DNA of 64,000 bases from Micromussa lordhowensis. Lineage: Eukaryota; Cnidaria; Anthozoa; Scleractinia; Lobophylliidae. The notes beneath the pieces are model-generated. The model was not told where the DNA came from. It made no database searches and saw only the letters and a program-made list of their open reading frames with translations. Positions 48,993-63,000 of the stretch are shown here, one piece after another. Within the stretch, counting starts at the first letter, position 1; each line of letters opens with the position of its first letter. The translations under genes and the position numbers were made by a program. The stretch covers positions 1,009,701 to 1,073,700 of the forward strand of contig OZ026605.1 in assembly GCA_964020085.1 (NCBI GenBank). Reading direction: 5' to 3'.

Positions 48993-51050
48993 TGCAATCA
49001 GTATCTTGAGATAATGTTAACAGGAACCTCTTTGTGTTCAGATCAAAACTTTTTCGACTTCGATCTTTTTGTAGACTACAAAAATAGTCTTCGCGAGAAT
49101 CACATGATCAATCTTGACAGTCACGCGAGTGATCGCGAAGGTCAGGCGATCCAGATGTGAGAAGGTCACGCGATCCAGATGTAGAAGGTCTTTGAACTGG
49201 TCGCATGTCATGGCATCTGTACCGATCTCTTGTGAAAACGTAGGCTATAAGCAGTCATAATAGATGAATGGGTTTCTGCTAATTTGCGGTCAGCGACAAC
49301 GCCGAAAGCTGCAGTTAATTTTGGGCGTTTTTGTTTACGCGCCTCCGAGAAAATACCGATAACTACTTTGGTGGGACAGTCGTGTTCGGGATTGTCGGAA
49401 ATGCCAGCCGAGTGTTCAACGAATATTCCCGATCATGTATATTTTCATCGCGTGATCACCTGGGCACTCGGGCGTGAAATGCGATTTTGCACCGCATCAC
49501 CACGATCATCGATTTGCCAAAACCGGTGAGCACACAGGGCAATACAACTCGTTGACATTGACTAATTCCTCGAAGGTGATAATCATTGGCATCTCGAAAC
49601 TGCCTTCAACAAGTGAGACGTGTTTCGCTCAGTTGACTAGGTAAGATTTTTAAGGTGTTCACTTTAGTCTCCTACGGTTAAGTGTTAAATCTAAACTTGG
49701 TATTCAGCGCAGTTTTGTTAGTTCTACTTCGAATTTGACCTCGTACGTTTATTAATCTGATGCATATTTCAGACAGCGGAGAGATATCGACTTTATTCTT
49801 AATTTGTCAGTTTGCTTTGTGTTGGAGCCATTTCTTCAACGCTCTTGTTCTCAAAGACTATAAGTAAACATAGGTCTGTAACTAAGATTCTGAAAGAACA
49901 AACTTACTAGTTTTATCGGAATATTTCCCGAATATTATGCGTGACTTTACTTGAATCAAGTTCCAACTTTTGATATTTGTATTGGTCGCGTCTGTTCGCT
50001 TCATTTCAGCTGAATGGTTGCTTGAATTCCATGCTAAGTTATCAATAACAAAAAAAAAATCGATAGCAAATGAACAGCCAAATTTTGAATGTCAATGTCC
50101 ACAGAAGCAAACAAATTAAAAGTTATTTCAGCTCATATGACTTAGATAGGTCAACCAAAGAATGCACCCGAGGTTAAACACCAGATTTATCTTACAGATC
50201 AGACAAATATCGACCAAATATTTTATTTTGAAAGACAGAAAATCAGGAATTTTTCAGCTGACGAGAATAATACACAGGAACTTTTCACGGTCTAGAAAAG
50301 AACACTCCGATACTTTTATTTAAAATTGCACGGCAGAGATCAGGCTTGGGTCGAGCAGCGTTTTCCTGAAACAGCCTTCAATTGTCAGCCGAGCTTTTTG
50401 TTGCCATGCGTGCCTGGTTCAAGAGTTGTTGTTTGATTCTAAAATAGAACTGTAATCGCCCTGAGCAGACCTAATATTAAGAGTGCCTCAGTCATGTCAT
50501 ACGTCAATGCAGCCACCGTTTCACTTTGTCTAAATTCACTTGAAGTGTTTTCATCGTCTCTCTTGACCGAGGCTGCGTTGTTTAATTTTTCGCCCGCCCT
50601 TTGAAATCCTTCACAGAAATTGATTTTCCATTCCAGTGTACTGATTATTTATACATTTATACTGCACGTAGCAAACATTCCTGCCGTCGAACTCGACTCT
50701 GCGGAAAGAATATCTCACGGTTGGTCGACTCCTGCTATTCCAGCACTGTATTGAAGATGTAGACATAATTAATATCGATTATTAGCACTGACTGTAATGC
50801 AAATGGATTCTCTTTGGAACATTTTATAGCAATCTCTGAAAACTGCTGCAAACGATGTTTTAGACCTTGTAAAGATGACGAAAACACTTGCCATTGTATG
50901 TCAGTCGTCCTAAGTGATATGCTTCAAAGGAAGGGAGGAGAATTCTTTCTGTTTATTGACGCTTGTTTCAGCATGTTTTCGTCTCTTCGATAGGAGGAAA
51001 CTGAGCCTATAGAAGAAAAACAGGACGGCCAGGACACAGACGATAACAAC
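48993..51050. other. Stretch without a supported gene
   Basis: It probably holds the promoter and 5' exons of the TP53I11 homologue. A short direct repeat, GCGATCCAGATGT plus AGAAGGTC, occurs twice near 49147-49190. The frame at 49284-49529 shows no domain. Nothing else was seen. Confidence 0.4.
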
Positions 51051-54000
51051 ATGGCCGACCCAGTGCGATTAAGTGCCCCGGATGCGTACAAAGACTATGC
51101 TGTAAGGAGGTAAGCCAGAGACACATGCTGGAGAAAGAACGACTGTACTGTTAAAATGAAGAAAGTGGTGGGTTTTCCTGTGGCAGGAAACTGTGGAAGG
51201 AAACTGAAATTGAAAAAAAAAGCAAATGATATCTCAGCTTTATTATCCACACCCAAAGAAAATAAATCAAAGGAGTCGATCACACGGTTTGTGCATCTTG
51301 AAAAATTTAGCCTAGATTTTTCAAGTTCGTCGTTTGTAATCTGTGTTAATCTTCTCCATCCTTAACCATCCCTGTTCTTCGATGGTTTATTATTATCTCT
51401 TTGGTGTTTTCCTATCTTAGTAAACTACTATTTTTAGGTTTCCTTCAATTTAAAGGTAATTTTATACGTGTTTTTTTTTCTAAAACTTGATATGTTTAAC
51501 TTGGAGAGAGAAAAAAATTAAGAGATTTTTCTTAAAAGAGGGAGACTTTGTCCTCGGTTTTTTATCACCCCCAAATTTAATCCGTTAAGTTACGCTGACA
51601 ACGCGAAGTTTTCCTCACCTTTGACCCTACGAATCGATACGAAATGACACGATGTTTATCTTTTGTAGCTTTATTACAATCAACAGCACAGGCTGGATTA
51701 AAAAAGCTTATTGTGCTTTTCAAGGTCAAGTCGTGAGCCGGATCATTCCTCTTATCTTGGATGGACAGAAAAACAAGCTCATAATATAGTTATTGTGGGC
51801 CTCCGCCGGGTTTTGTTGTAAAAAAAAAAAACCCGTTAGGTTCTCGTTTTAATACCTTGTTCGTACTCATACCCCTGTTGAGGGATGGAACGTCGACAAA
51901 GGAGCGATCTGGGAGCGACAGAAAGAGGTTCATTTCGGCTCGCCTTTGTGTTACATTAGTTTGTGTTACATTAGTATATTATTTTTTTTCAAGATATTTT
52001 GCTTTGGATGTACCTTTCTCGATAGCATAAACAGGATTGCGTTTCCCGAACACCGCCTACTTGCTCCTGTCGGCCCTAAGGAACTCTGCCAAGTTCGCCT
52101 GTGTTCGTTGTAGGCTAGCAACATTTGAAGCAGGAATAATGTATTTCCAAGTACCTCTCGTCATATGCCTTCAGTTTAGCTACCAGATGTAAGTAAGGCT
52201 ATCTTGCCTCTCGATATACACGTGTTTTGTTCTCAACGATTTAATCGGTTACAATGAAACCACATTGACTCATCAGGTAGCTTTCTCATTGTTCTTTATA
52301 TTTACATTTATTTTGAACGTGATTGAGGTCACGTCAGTGAGAGACAGGGTTACGCCACGCTACTACCTGGGTGGTGTCCATGTGCGAAAAATATTCTGAA
52401 GACACTGTCCTTGCATACGCCGCGGCTGTGCCCGCAGTACGAGCGGCAGTTAAAACCGAACTGCCCTACTGAAACGACACGATAGTATTCTTTTTCTTCA
52501 CAGCTAACAAAAGAAAAGACAATGCTAAAGTTGCTTTGGCCTTAACTCGAGAATTCTGGTTTTAATTTGACGAGGAACCACACACGGCGACACTCGGCGA
52601 ACTACGAGCGAGTTCCCAGACGCGGGTGACCCATTTTTGGCGCCAAATTAAAAGCTTCGACACAATTCGATATGGTTTTTGGAATTGTAAATCCTCTTTT
52701 GTGAATCCTATTTTGTGCTCTTTGTACCACTTGTGAGTTGTGACGTGATCGATTTAAACGTCACCAGATATTCTTGATAAGGATTTAGTAGAGCATGGAT
52801 AGAGGCTATCCGCACAACAGTCGGTTTTGGATATCGGCGGCATTCCGACGCAGCAAATTGAAAAACAACGCTATCAGTTTTGATGCAAAAATGGTCGTAA
52901 AATGGCCAATTGTACCGATAATTAATCAAGGTTCCATTTCCAGGCTTTGCCCATAATTAACGCCCAATTTTGTTACAGCAGCTAGAAATAATATGAAACG
53001 CAAGAGGAAGCGAGAGTGAAAGGGCCGAGAATAAGGAAAGGAAAGGGGCAAGGAAAAAAATCGGAACGGGCCGCAATCGTAGTCTGAATTTCAGCCGTCT
53101 CTTCCCTTTACCTCACACTACTGGCAATCGCAAAAAAGTCCAAATTTTGGCTTATGCGCATGCCCTAGAATAAATAGTGCACATTTTTATACCTAATCTT
53201 GGGGAAATCTATCTTTTTGGTAAATGAATAACTTTTTCAGCAAAACTAAGGCCCATTCAGCACCATGGCGGCCAAAAAACTGATTTCACGAATTAAAACG
53301 GCATTCTTGGGTGTCCAGTTCGGCTTCAAAGGGTTAATGTCGTCTCCAGTGAGAGACTTCAGCGCCTTTCTGTGTACGAGAATGGGGGGTCTGGCACGCG
53401 ATCTTTCATTCTAGTTTCCAGGGTATTTCTCACTCGCGGGACGAATCTGGATTCCACTCGCCCATACTAATAGCCGATAATTCGCGACAATTTTATCTCC
53501 CAAGGCCAGGGGTCAACGGGCCCTCGATTACACTGAAAAACATTCACATATAAAGAGATTCATGTTCTTTCGCTGTTACACGAAAAATGCTTATCAACAA
53601 ACCACAGGTTCGAATAGCCCTGGAAAAAATATCTGTTTACTTTTGTTTGCATGTATGAAAAATATTTATCACTCCGTGTTCGAGGATGGAGGAAGAAGAA
53701 TTTGCGTATTTTAATCGGTCTACGAGTCTGTTGTCATACCTAGACTTTCCATTGCGAAGTGACGTCTGTAGAATTATTTTGATATCTGATTGGTTACAGT
53801 TTTCAATGATGCAAGTAATATTGTAGTCTGACGGTTGTGTTCCCTACATGATTGACAAGAAACAAATTTGGACCGGAGACTAGGAAGAATATCATTATTT
53901 TCATGAAATATATTGATATATCTCCTCCGGTCTCGCCTCAAAGATTTCTGATTGTTTCGATCCAGTTTTTATACCAACAAAGTTACATTTAACAAACATG

Positions 54001-57000
54001 ATTATTAAAAGTGTTTCTTTTGATGTAGTCAGTTTCAAGCTTGTCTACCTTGCATCCGGGAGTTTGGTGTTTCCTGGTTGTTTCAATGTGGATTTCATGT
54101 AAATAATGTGGATTTCATGCAAATACCTTGAAATATGTTAAATAAACTCAGATATGAATGGACAGAAAGTTTATGATCATCATTTTGATCGTTTGCCTGA
54201 AGAGAAGCCTGCCGCTTGACTTATCACGAAAACGCGTTGCAAAACTTCGATACGATCTTCAGACTTTGACAAGTGTAGTTCATTCTGTATTTCATCAGAG
54301 GAGGTTTAAGTCAAGCGGCGAATTTACCAGCTGCCTAGCTGCTGTGTTCCTCTATCCTTCGCAATATAATTGACACATCACGTCACAGCCCGTAAAACAT
54401 TGAGTGAAGCAGCGAATTAGAGGCATAACGACGCGTCAACATTTGCTCTGTCAGATCCATGGATTGGAATTGATTAGTAACCTATATTCTCTCGATCGGG
54501 ACCATTTGCACGTTTTCCTTCAGCTTAACTCCGGTTTTACCGAGTCAGAATTGGTCATGCTGGGAAGATTGAAGTAAGTTGCTATTCTTTTGCTTTTTTA
54601 AATAGCGTTTTAATTTCCTGCCGTAGCGTCTCACTTCGTTTGCGATTTCGCTTCGATTTCGATGCGGCTTCACCCCGTTGACCAAGCTGAATTTCTGACG
54701 AGATCAACGTTGACAATTAACACAAACCAAGATATATAATTTCGCCTCAGCGAAATGACAATTGTTTCGAGGGCCACTAGAGAATATTTTGCGTAAACGA
54801 GTGGTGAAACATTTTCGGCTGACCGAAATCAATACGAATCTGAAAGATGGAAAAAACGGATATATATGAATTGAGATCTACTTTGAATATATTAGTGATC
54901 TTGAAAAGATGTAATTACATCAAGGAAGGGACTAACAGACCTTGAAGAAAAATATTCCTTTTGAGGAAAAAAATTAATTATGTTTTCCCCGAATGTTCGA
55001 ATGTTGAAGATCATGTTGAAGCTGCTGTGAGAATATCTTGCCAAATCGGAAGTGTTATAATCCTCGCTTATGTTGACCGAGTTCGTTTCATGTTCTGCAT
55101 TGGTAAGAGAGTGCTGAACTGTCAAAAGGAGTGTAGAAACACGGCGCTTTTTCAATTAACAAGCGATTTTTAGAGTTTGAAGCAGTCGAAAATTTGCATG
55201 TTACATTTCTCTTTTTGCCCAACATAATTACTTCTAAAATCTAAAAACAGCTGATCGGCCATGAAGTATTTTTGCAATATTAATCAAGCGGTTAGCATAT
55301 ACGTTTCTGGCTTCGAAACGGAAGATCTCGTTGATGGCAAAGGCTTTCGATGAAAGCGAAATAGGAGACGTGTTTTTTCAGTTTCAGCTACAAGCTGCCA
55401 TATTTTTTTATCATTTTGCCTTTTATTGAAATGTTGACAGCTCCACTCATTACTTCATTTTATTAAACAGCAGTGTTTTTATTTTTTCTTAACTATGTTA
55501 TACAAACGTAATGTTGTTTTATCACATCAGGCACGGATTTCATTCGCTCGATAGAGATTACGAATATTCCGCTGGCGTCGAAACCCCCAGAATAGATATT
55601 TGAATAATTCGCGGAACAATTTCTTCTCCAGCCCTCCCCTGTCAGTGCCACTTCGCGAAATGTCGGTATCCGGAGTAAGTTAGAGTTCGCAACTCGAAAA
55701 CAACGGTCCAAGATTTTGTTGGTAATTGGCGTACGATGTCCACGGAGAATAAACGACCGGCCCTGGTGAAGACAGAGAAGTATGAGCTCAAATTCAACGT
55801 AGAATTTCGCATGCCGTGCGTTTTCGTTTTGGTAGCTTAGCCCGTTTTCTTAGCTCGATCAAATGATTGCATGTTCTAGATATCTAATACTTGTGTTAAT
55901 CCACACTGTCATCGAGCCATGTAGCCCGTCGTTTCTGTTCATTGATGCGAAATTTTGCCCATTAGAGTTTCCACAGGTCTTTATTAAGATGGCTCTAATT
56001 CGTTTATGTTGTCTGTTGAACGACTTTGTCGATCGATAACTCCGCTAGCGTTCTGTTTTCATTCGCGATTCCTCGGCGGATCAGTATTTTGATTTGATCC
56101 AATTCCTAAAATCGCGAAGTCGACTCGCCCATATCTTATTCATCTCCGCTATGCGTTTTATCGCAAAAAGGTACGCTCAAGCATTAATTTATCTCTTGCA
56201 GGCGAGGCGATTTGATCGTATTTAGCTTCGCGCTGTAAATGTTAGCGCAAATATAGCCGTGGAATATCGGCCTGCGACATAACACGCCAGTCAGGCTCTT
56301 GCGGTTAATTTTCTGTGCTGACCTCAAAATCATGGCGTCGTGCAGACAGATCGAGTGTTATTTAACGCATTTAAATGTTTTACTTCGAAACTCAAAAAAA
56401 ATATGCAGTTTATATCGGTTTTGTTTTGTTCCAGAAAGCAAAATATCTGTGAATATGTATCGTGTTGCGATCTTCAATTTGGTGTATTTTCTTTATTTGT
56501 AGCATGCATATTTTCTTTTTTTTTATGCGGATAAAGATTTCTTGTTTTTATATCGAGGTAATGGGAACTGCCGTTCAGGAAAGCCGGTACAATTGTACAT
56601 TACACGCGCATTACCGAAACACATATTGAAATCAGAATTGGGTAGATTTTGCTAAAAGGAACAATGTCGCCGATTTCGAAGCTGTTTGTATTCATGTTAG
56701 CACTGTTTGTTCACTAACAGGCGCAGCTTTGATGATGCCCAGAGTCGTTTAAAATGCAGAAAGCTTCTTGGAATCGGAGGAAAGGAACCTTCGAAGGTAT
56801 GTAATTAATCCGATGCGTAGGTCACGGTAATAAAATAGCCGGGTGTTTTTTTTTCGCGCGCTTTCGAAACGCAGCCTCGTTGTTAAATTGTACTGTCGCC
56901 GAGAGCGCAACGCACTTTGAATAAGTTTCTTTCTCATTATAATATTCATTTGTCAAGCTGTAAATCTTGACATGGGTCTTGCTTTCATAATTACTTTGGC

Positions 57001-59989
57001 AGTACTGTTTTAGATCAGCCTGATGAAATTTTCTGGCGCACTTTCCAAACCTCAGGCGAACGAAATTCGCTCGTTTGAGCGAAGAAATATTTTTTTGTTT
57101 TCTATTTATTTTTTTTTTCATTCACACAATATCCTTGTCTGAGGCTGTGAATGTTTGACAGAGCTTTTGCTTTTAAAACGACTTTTCGAATATTAGTATC
57201 AGATTAGAGAGCGTTTGTTAGCGTGTTCCCTTATTACGTTTTGTCTAAGAAAAGAAAAAGGTCTCCGCGTTCACCAACTATCCACGCCGCTCCGGCAGCT
57301 GGATTCATGATTTTCACCACATCGCTTAGGGTTTCAAGCTGCACTTGATTGCATTATTTGTTCTCTGATAAATGAGAATATTGCTCTGCATTGGCGGTAT
57401 GTGAATAAATTCACCAGAAGGTATAAGAGTTTATTGTTTTAAACATTATTATCATTTCGAATTGAATGGCGTTCTCTTCAAGTTCCCCGTGTTCGATATG
57501 TTTAAAGATTTCTCAAAGCTGCAGAAAGAGTCTATAAACTGACTAACAATAGCCAAACTTTTTTGTTTGGTAAACAATGTTACAAACCGCTTCGATGTTT
57601 CGCATGTGTCATTAACATGTTGTGGAGATACCCAAACCGCGAGTTTTGAACTGAAAGCGCGCAAGTCCGAAACCAATGAACTTTTCAGCCAGTTTAATAT
57701 GCTTTCGTTTTTTAATCAAAAACGTGACAGCGCAGAATTAGAAAAAGGCCTAGTAGCGCATTCTATTAAGGTAGAAATATATAAATATACAATTGTTTTA
57801 TTTTCTTGACATCCCTTTCGATCCCTTGCCTTTGTGTGTTTATTTTTTCCTTTGCAGTGCAGTTTCTTTAGATCAAAAGCTTGAATTATTTACAGCTTGT
57901 CTTTTCTGTGACATACCTGTCGTTTTTTTTAATCTAGATTACCCCACTCAGTTTTGTCTGAAAATTTTGAGTTTCAAACTTTTTTTAAAAAATTAAAACA
58001 GGAAATCTTGGTTTTCGTCCGGTTTTAAAATGAGTGAAATTTCCATTTTGTATCAAAAAAGAGCTTTTAAGAGAGCTTTTTATAGCCACCAAACAAAGGT
58101 ACATTTCTTTTTGAATTGATAACTAATAACTCTGTCTTTTAATTCATGGTCAGAGATCGCTCGAGGGCAGATATGAGATCAAACGTTCGATTTTGTCGTG
58201 CAGTTTTTTATTACTTGTCGATAATAGTATTTATTTTTTCCTTCATACCGGATTTGCACCTTTTACCTTTTGTCTCAGCGATGTAAATCTCTTTGAATCG
58301 ATCGCTGATTGAAGGTCTGGGTAATTCACATTAGTAATACCTCTTGAAAGTGGTGTTTATGGCCACTTAAACCTGCTGATGTACTTGCCAGTGCTTTCGA
58401 AAAGGTATGCTTTCAGCCATTCGGTTTTATTTTGTGTTGGTGTCACCTTGAGAGATGACACCTAAGATTGTGCCTGTTTTGTGTAGACACTATATATACG
58501 GAGCGATACTTTAGTCTCTGTGTATTTACACGGCTGTAGTTTTTTTATTGACGAAGTTCATTTGACTTTTTGATGCCAAAAATCGCTGAAATGATCTGAA
58601 TTCAAACAAAGATATCTCTCACACCTGCTAATGGCTGTAAACCCCAACATTATCATGTTTGAGAGAACCTTGCCGCCCTCTGTTAGGAATTTTCGAAAAC
58701 GGTCCAACTTGTGCAATTCGTTAACGCGCTTACATAGTTTCGCTCATTTATGTTGGCATTTTTGTTCAGTTTCTGCCTATTGTAAAAACATTTCCTCGTT
58801 CCCCCCAATCGAAGGCCTTTTCATTTAAACAGCGACCATAAAATTTGCTGAGTTTATCTTGTTTTGAAAAAATCGCACAAATTTCTTGTCGCTGATTCAC
58901 CGGTTGGATTCCCACTGGGTTGTTTTTAGTTTTTGGTTTTCAGTCTTGTTGATTTTTGTCTTATCGCCTTCCTTAAAATGGAATTGACATAGTGTTAATG
59001 TTCTAGTAACTTCTAAATTGACAGTTTGCACTTCAAGAGATCACATGAAAGTTAAGTGGAGCTGTAATGTGGATGTCTTAAGCTTTTCATTATCTATATA
59101 GGGGCCGAAGTCGGGGCGACACGAAGTGGACCGAGCAACAAAATAGGCGTAGCGAGCGACAAACTTCGTTGCGCCGATCTTTACCCGCTCGGTTACAAGC
59201 CGCTGTTCGGGAAAATGAGCCCGCACTCCTCCCCCACCCCCACCCCCCGAACTCTTCTTGGGGAGTACCTTCGGGAACCAGATCCCGGAGCGGCGAAAAT
59301 GAGCCTACGATATTGTGTAGCATCAACATACGTATGTACGTCCTCAGTTGCGTATTCAAAGTGCGGTTTGATTTTCGTCTTGTTACATTTGATCACAACT
59401 ATCTTTCAATGGATTTTCTTTCTCAGTTCGCAGCTTTATAAGTCTTTTATAAATATACATAGAACGTCCTGTACAAGGTTGATAAGCGAGGCGACACACA
59501 TGCCCAGAAAGGCGGCCAGGAGGCGGCCGTGACGTCAAGTAACCAAGAAGATGTTTTTTTCTGAAACGTAGACATTAATAGAAAGTGACTCCCTGATTCA
59601 TAGACTCTCTCTTCCTCCAAGTGTGGGGACGAAGTTGACTAGTTATTTGGATTTCCGTTCAAACTGAGTTTTTAAAATGCTCCAGGTGAAATAAAATGTT
59701 ACTTTCTATAGACGAAGCTACGACATATATATTTTCTTAATTTTATTCAAGAAAAATAACATTTTGTTTCATCGTGCGATTTTATCCTTCGTTATTTTAA
59801 ATTCCATACAATGCCTTGTAGAGCGCTGAAATGTGTAACACAGCACCGCACACTTAAGGCAGTCACGTCTCTCTCGATACGCGTACATAAACCATTATTA
59901 TTATTCATTCAAAATATTTCTGATTGATTAAAACCACACGCATAATTTACCATAACCGGCTGCTGTTCACCAAATTTGGAAAGAATCTT

Positions 59990-60028
<39 letters not shown>

Positions 60029-63000
60029 TCAGATTATTGAACCGATGACGTCAAAATGACGTCAAAAGTGCAGCCCGCTGCAGATTATTGAACCGATGAC
60101 GTCAAAATGACGTGAAAGTGCAGCCCGCTTCAGATTATTGAACCGATGACGTCAAAATGACGTCAAAAGTGCAGCCCGCCGTAGATTATTGAACCGTTGA
60201 CCGAGAAAACCTGGGGACGATATTATGTTATTTTTAGTGAGCGAAAAAACGAGAGCGAAATGGCGAAAATACTTTGAATGAATAATAACGCAATTATTGA
60301 ATTCGACTTTCGTAGGATATGATATGAAGAATTCTGCAGATCTCGGAGGGTATTATCCACCTCGGCCTTCGACCTCTGTGGATAACACCCTCCTTCTGCA
60401 GAATTCTTCATATCCTACTCAGCCTCATTCAATAATTGCTAAATATTTAATCGATTCCTCGAATCGTGAGTTTGAGACGCCTGTGCTCTAGGAAGTATAT
60501 CACGAAGCTAATCTTTGTTATCTTACTGTTGCTAGGTTCTACAAGTGCTTGGAAGCCACGAATCGTACTTTATCAGTATACCAAGGGGATATGAGTAAGT
60601 TGTCTTAGTTTGAATTCTCACTTCTCAGTTGTCCTTCATGATGGACTATGAGTGACGTCTCAACCGTCAAACAGATCGGACATTTCTCTCGAGGCGCTTG
60701 CAGTATTTTACAAACACTCGAAAAAGGCGTCAGTCAGCGGTCCTTACCCTGCCTCGTTCCCAGTCCCCCGCGTGATAGTAAAAATATTTAACAATTAACT
60801 AGTGGAGGGGCGCAGGGAATCATGGTTTTCTCCTTCCCATCGCTCTCCGCGCTCGCGCTCCTCACTCACTACCAGCTCCCGCTCGCGTTTTTCTTCTCAC
60901 TCCTAGCCTGGTCTCCCAATCGCCCTTTCCGTTAAGAAAAAGAAAAGAAAAGTAAAGAAAAGAAAAGCCTGTGGAGGAAGTAGGTCTTTATCTGCGAATC
61001 CAGATTTAGCGAACATAGTGACCCTGCATGATGCGCATGTGCCTTGCGCTAAACTGGTGACCCGCAGTGGCTCGAGTCTATCTTAGGAATAGCACATGGA
61101 AAGGCACAGTCGGAATTACTGTACTCCCTGATTGTACTTTTTGGGCCTTATTTTTTTTGTTTATCTTTGTGTTTTCTTTTTTTTTGTAGGACATGGCAGG
61201 TGGTAGTGCCAGCTTTCCTTTCTGTAGTCTCACTTATGGTAAGTACAATACAAGCTAGACTATCCTAGCTATCTTAGCTTCCGAATCCGAATCTCTTTAC
61301 GGTGGCCAATTCACATTATCAACCCAGTTGATAAAACCAAATTATCCTAGAAACCTCTGCGTGAACATATAAACGCGAAACCCGTGCGTCTCTCGCGCGC
61401 TTTGCGTGGTTTTCAGTCCCGCTTTGAAATGAAAAATTGAAAAAAATCTATTTAATCTGGGCTACCCAAGAGTTTTTATCCAGGTTATTTATTGTTGAGT
61501 CTTTGTTTTACTCTTGCAGTTGTTGATATTTCCAAGCCAGTGTCTACGTGCCTTGGGTGACGGTAAAGAATCCACTACATTCGCCGGATCATTATGTTGC
61601 CGACTATTGGCCAGCGCTTTGATAGGTACGTACACTTTTCAACTGATGACGTTCTGCGATTTAATTTAAGGTTTGCGATCATTATATCACTTCCCTACAC
61701 CTAACGACTAACGCGGTTTCCCATTGGCAAAAGAAAAACAAAAAAACGTTAATGAAAGATTAAAGTCAAAGATCAGGACTTGAGTAAAAAAGGTTTCTGT
61801 TTCTGTAGGATCTGCGTCACGATTTGCGCATGTAAAAAGTTTAGCTTAAATTTTTCAAGTTTGCGTTTGTAATCCATTTCAATCTTCTCCATGCTTGTTT
61901 CTTTATATTTTAATATTATCTCTTTAGTGTGTTTCTTTCTTAGTAAACTACTATTTTTAGGTCTCTTTCAATTTTAAAGTAATTTTGTACTAGGCCAAAA
62001 GAACTGAAAATAACGTAACTGAGCTCCTTTAAGAAACGTCTTAAGCCGTGTTCACACTAAATGTTAATTATATTCAACTGAATTACGATTCAACATAGCA
62101 TACTTCATTCGATTTTATTCAATTATGGTCAGTCTGTTCACATCTGCGAAAATTCAAATAAACTAGGCAGGGTAACCTCGCAATCTAAAGTTGAAAAAAC
62201 TAGGCGCCCTATCGAACAGCTGCCATGATATTCACCGCAATACTTGATTTGGAGGCCAGGAGAAAGGCAAAGGAAACTTCGAAGGCTAGAAGAAGAAAAA
62301 TCCGCCGTCTGAAACAGCAACAACGGATGAGACAAACCATCACGTGTCCGCCATTTTGTTCGATCACGCACTGTAATTACTTCAAACAACCCCCTTTGGG
62401 TTGTTTGAAGTAATTGTAATCCAATTGTAATCAGGGACTGTAATTAGCTGATGTGAACCCATTTCATATTTAATTCGATTATAATTCGATCACAATCGAG
62501 GCCTAATGTGAACACGGCTTTAGATTCGACGAACCGATGGAGAGTAAATTAGACAGACAGACAGGCCGTCTGATCTATGATCTTTCCGTTTCCAATCTTA
62601 ATTTAATTCTAACGGTCTGCCCAGCAAATGGAGATACCGATTCTCAGTTGTGAGAACTCCAGTTATGATTTCTTTCTTCTGATCTCTCTCCATGTTTTAG
62701 GAATCGTTGGTATTTCATGGGGTGCAAAACCTACAACGATATCGTCTATAAAGTAAGTTGCTGTGCTTTCTTGATAAACCTGGTTTGAATTAACTGACTA
62801 ATATAACTCCAAAACCATTTTTTTTTACCACAGGCGCATATTAGTGCTTCATTCGACGTACTGCGGAGCAGCGACGTTCTGTAAGTAACACGTTTATTTA
62901 AAATTTCTCTGTTCTACAAAGTTAATTTTCTCTGGTCTAAGAACGAGGCGTTCTATTTTTCATCTTTGCTGCACAGTTTTTTGATATTTTCACAATATGT

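Noticed and set aside
54158..54373. Plus-strand frame with a hydrophobic start (MIIILIVCL) suggesting a secreted peptide
   Set aside because: A single short frame without splice support, a Cys pattern or a poly(A) context. It could be the missing upstream exon for 54404-54573, but no good donor was found.
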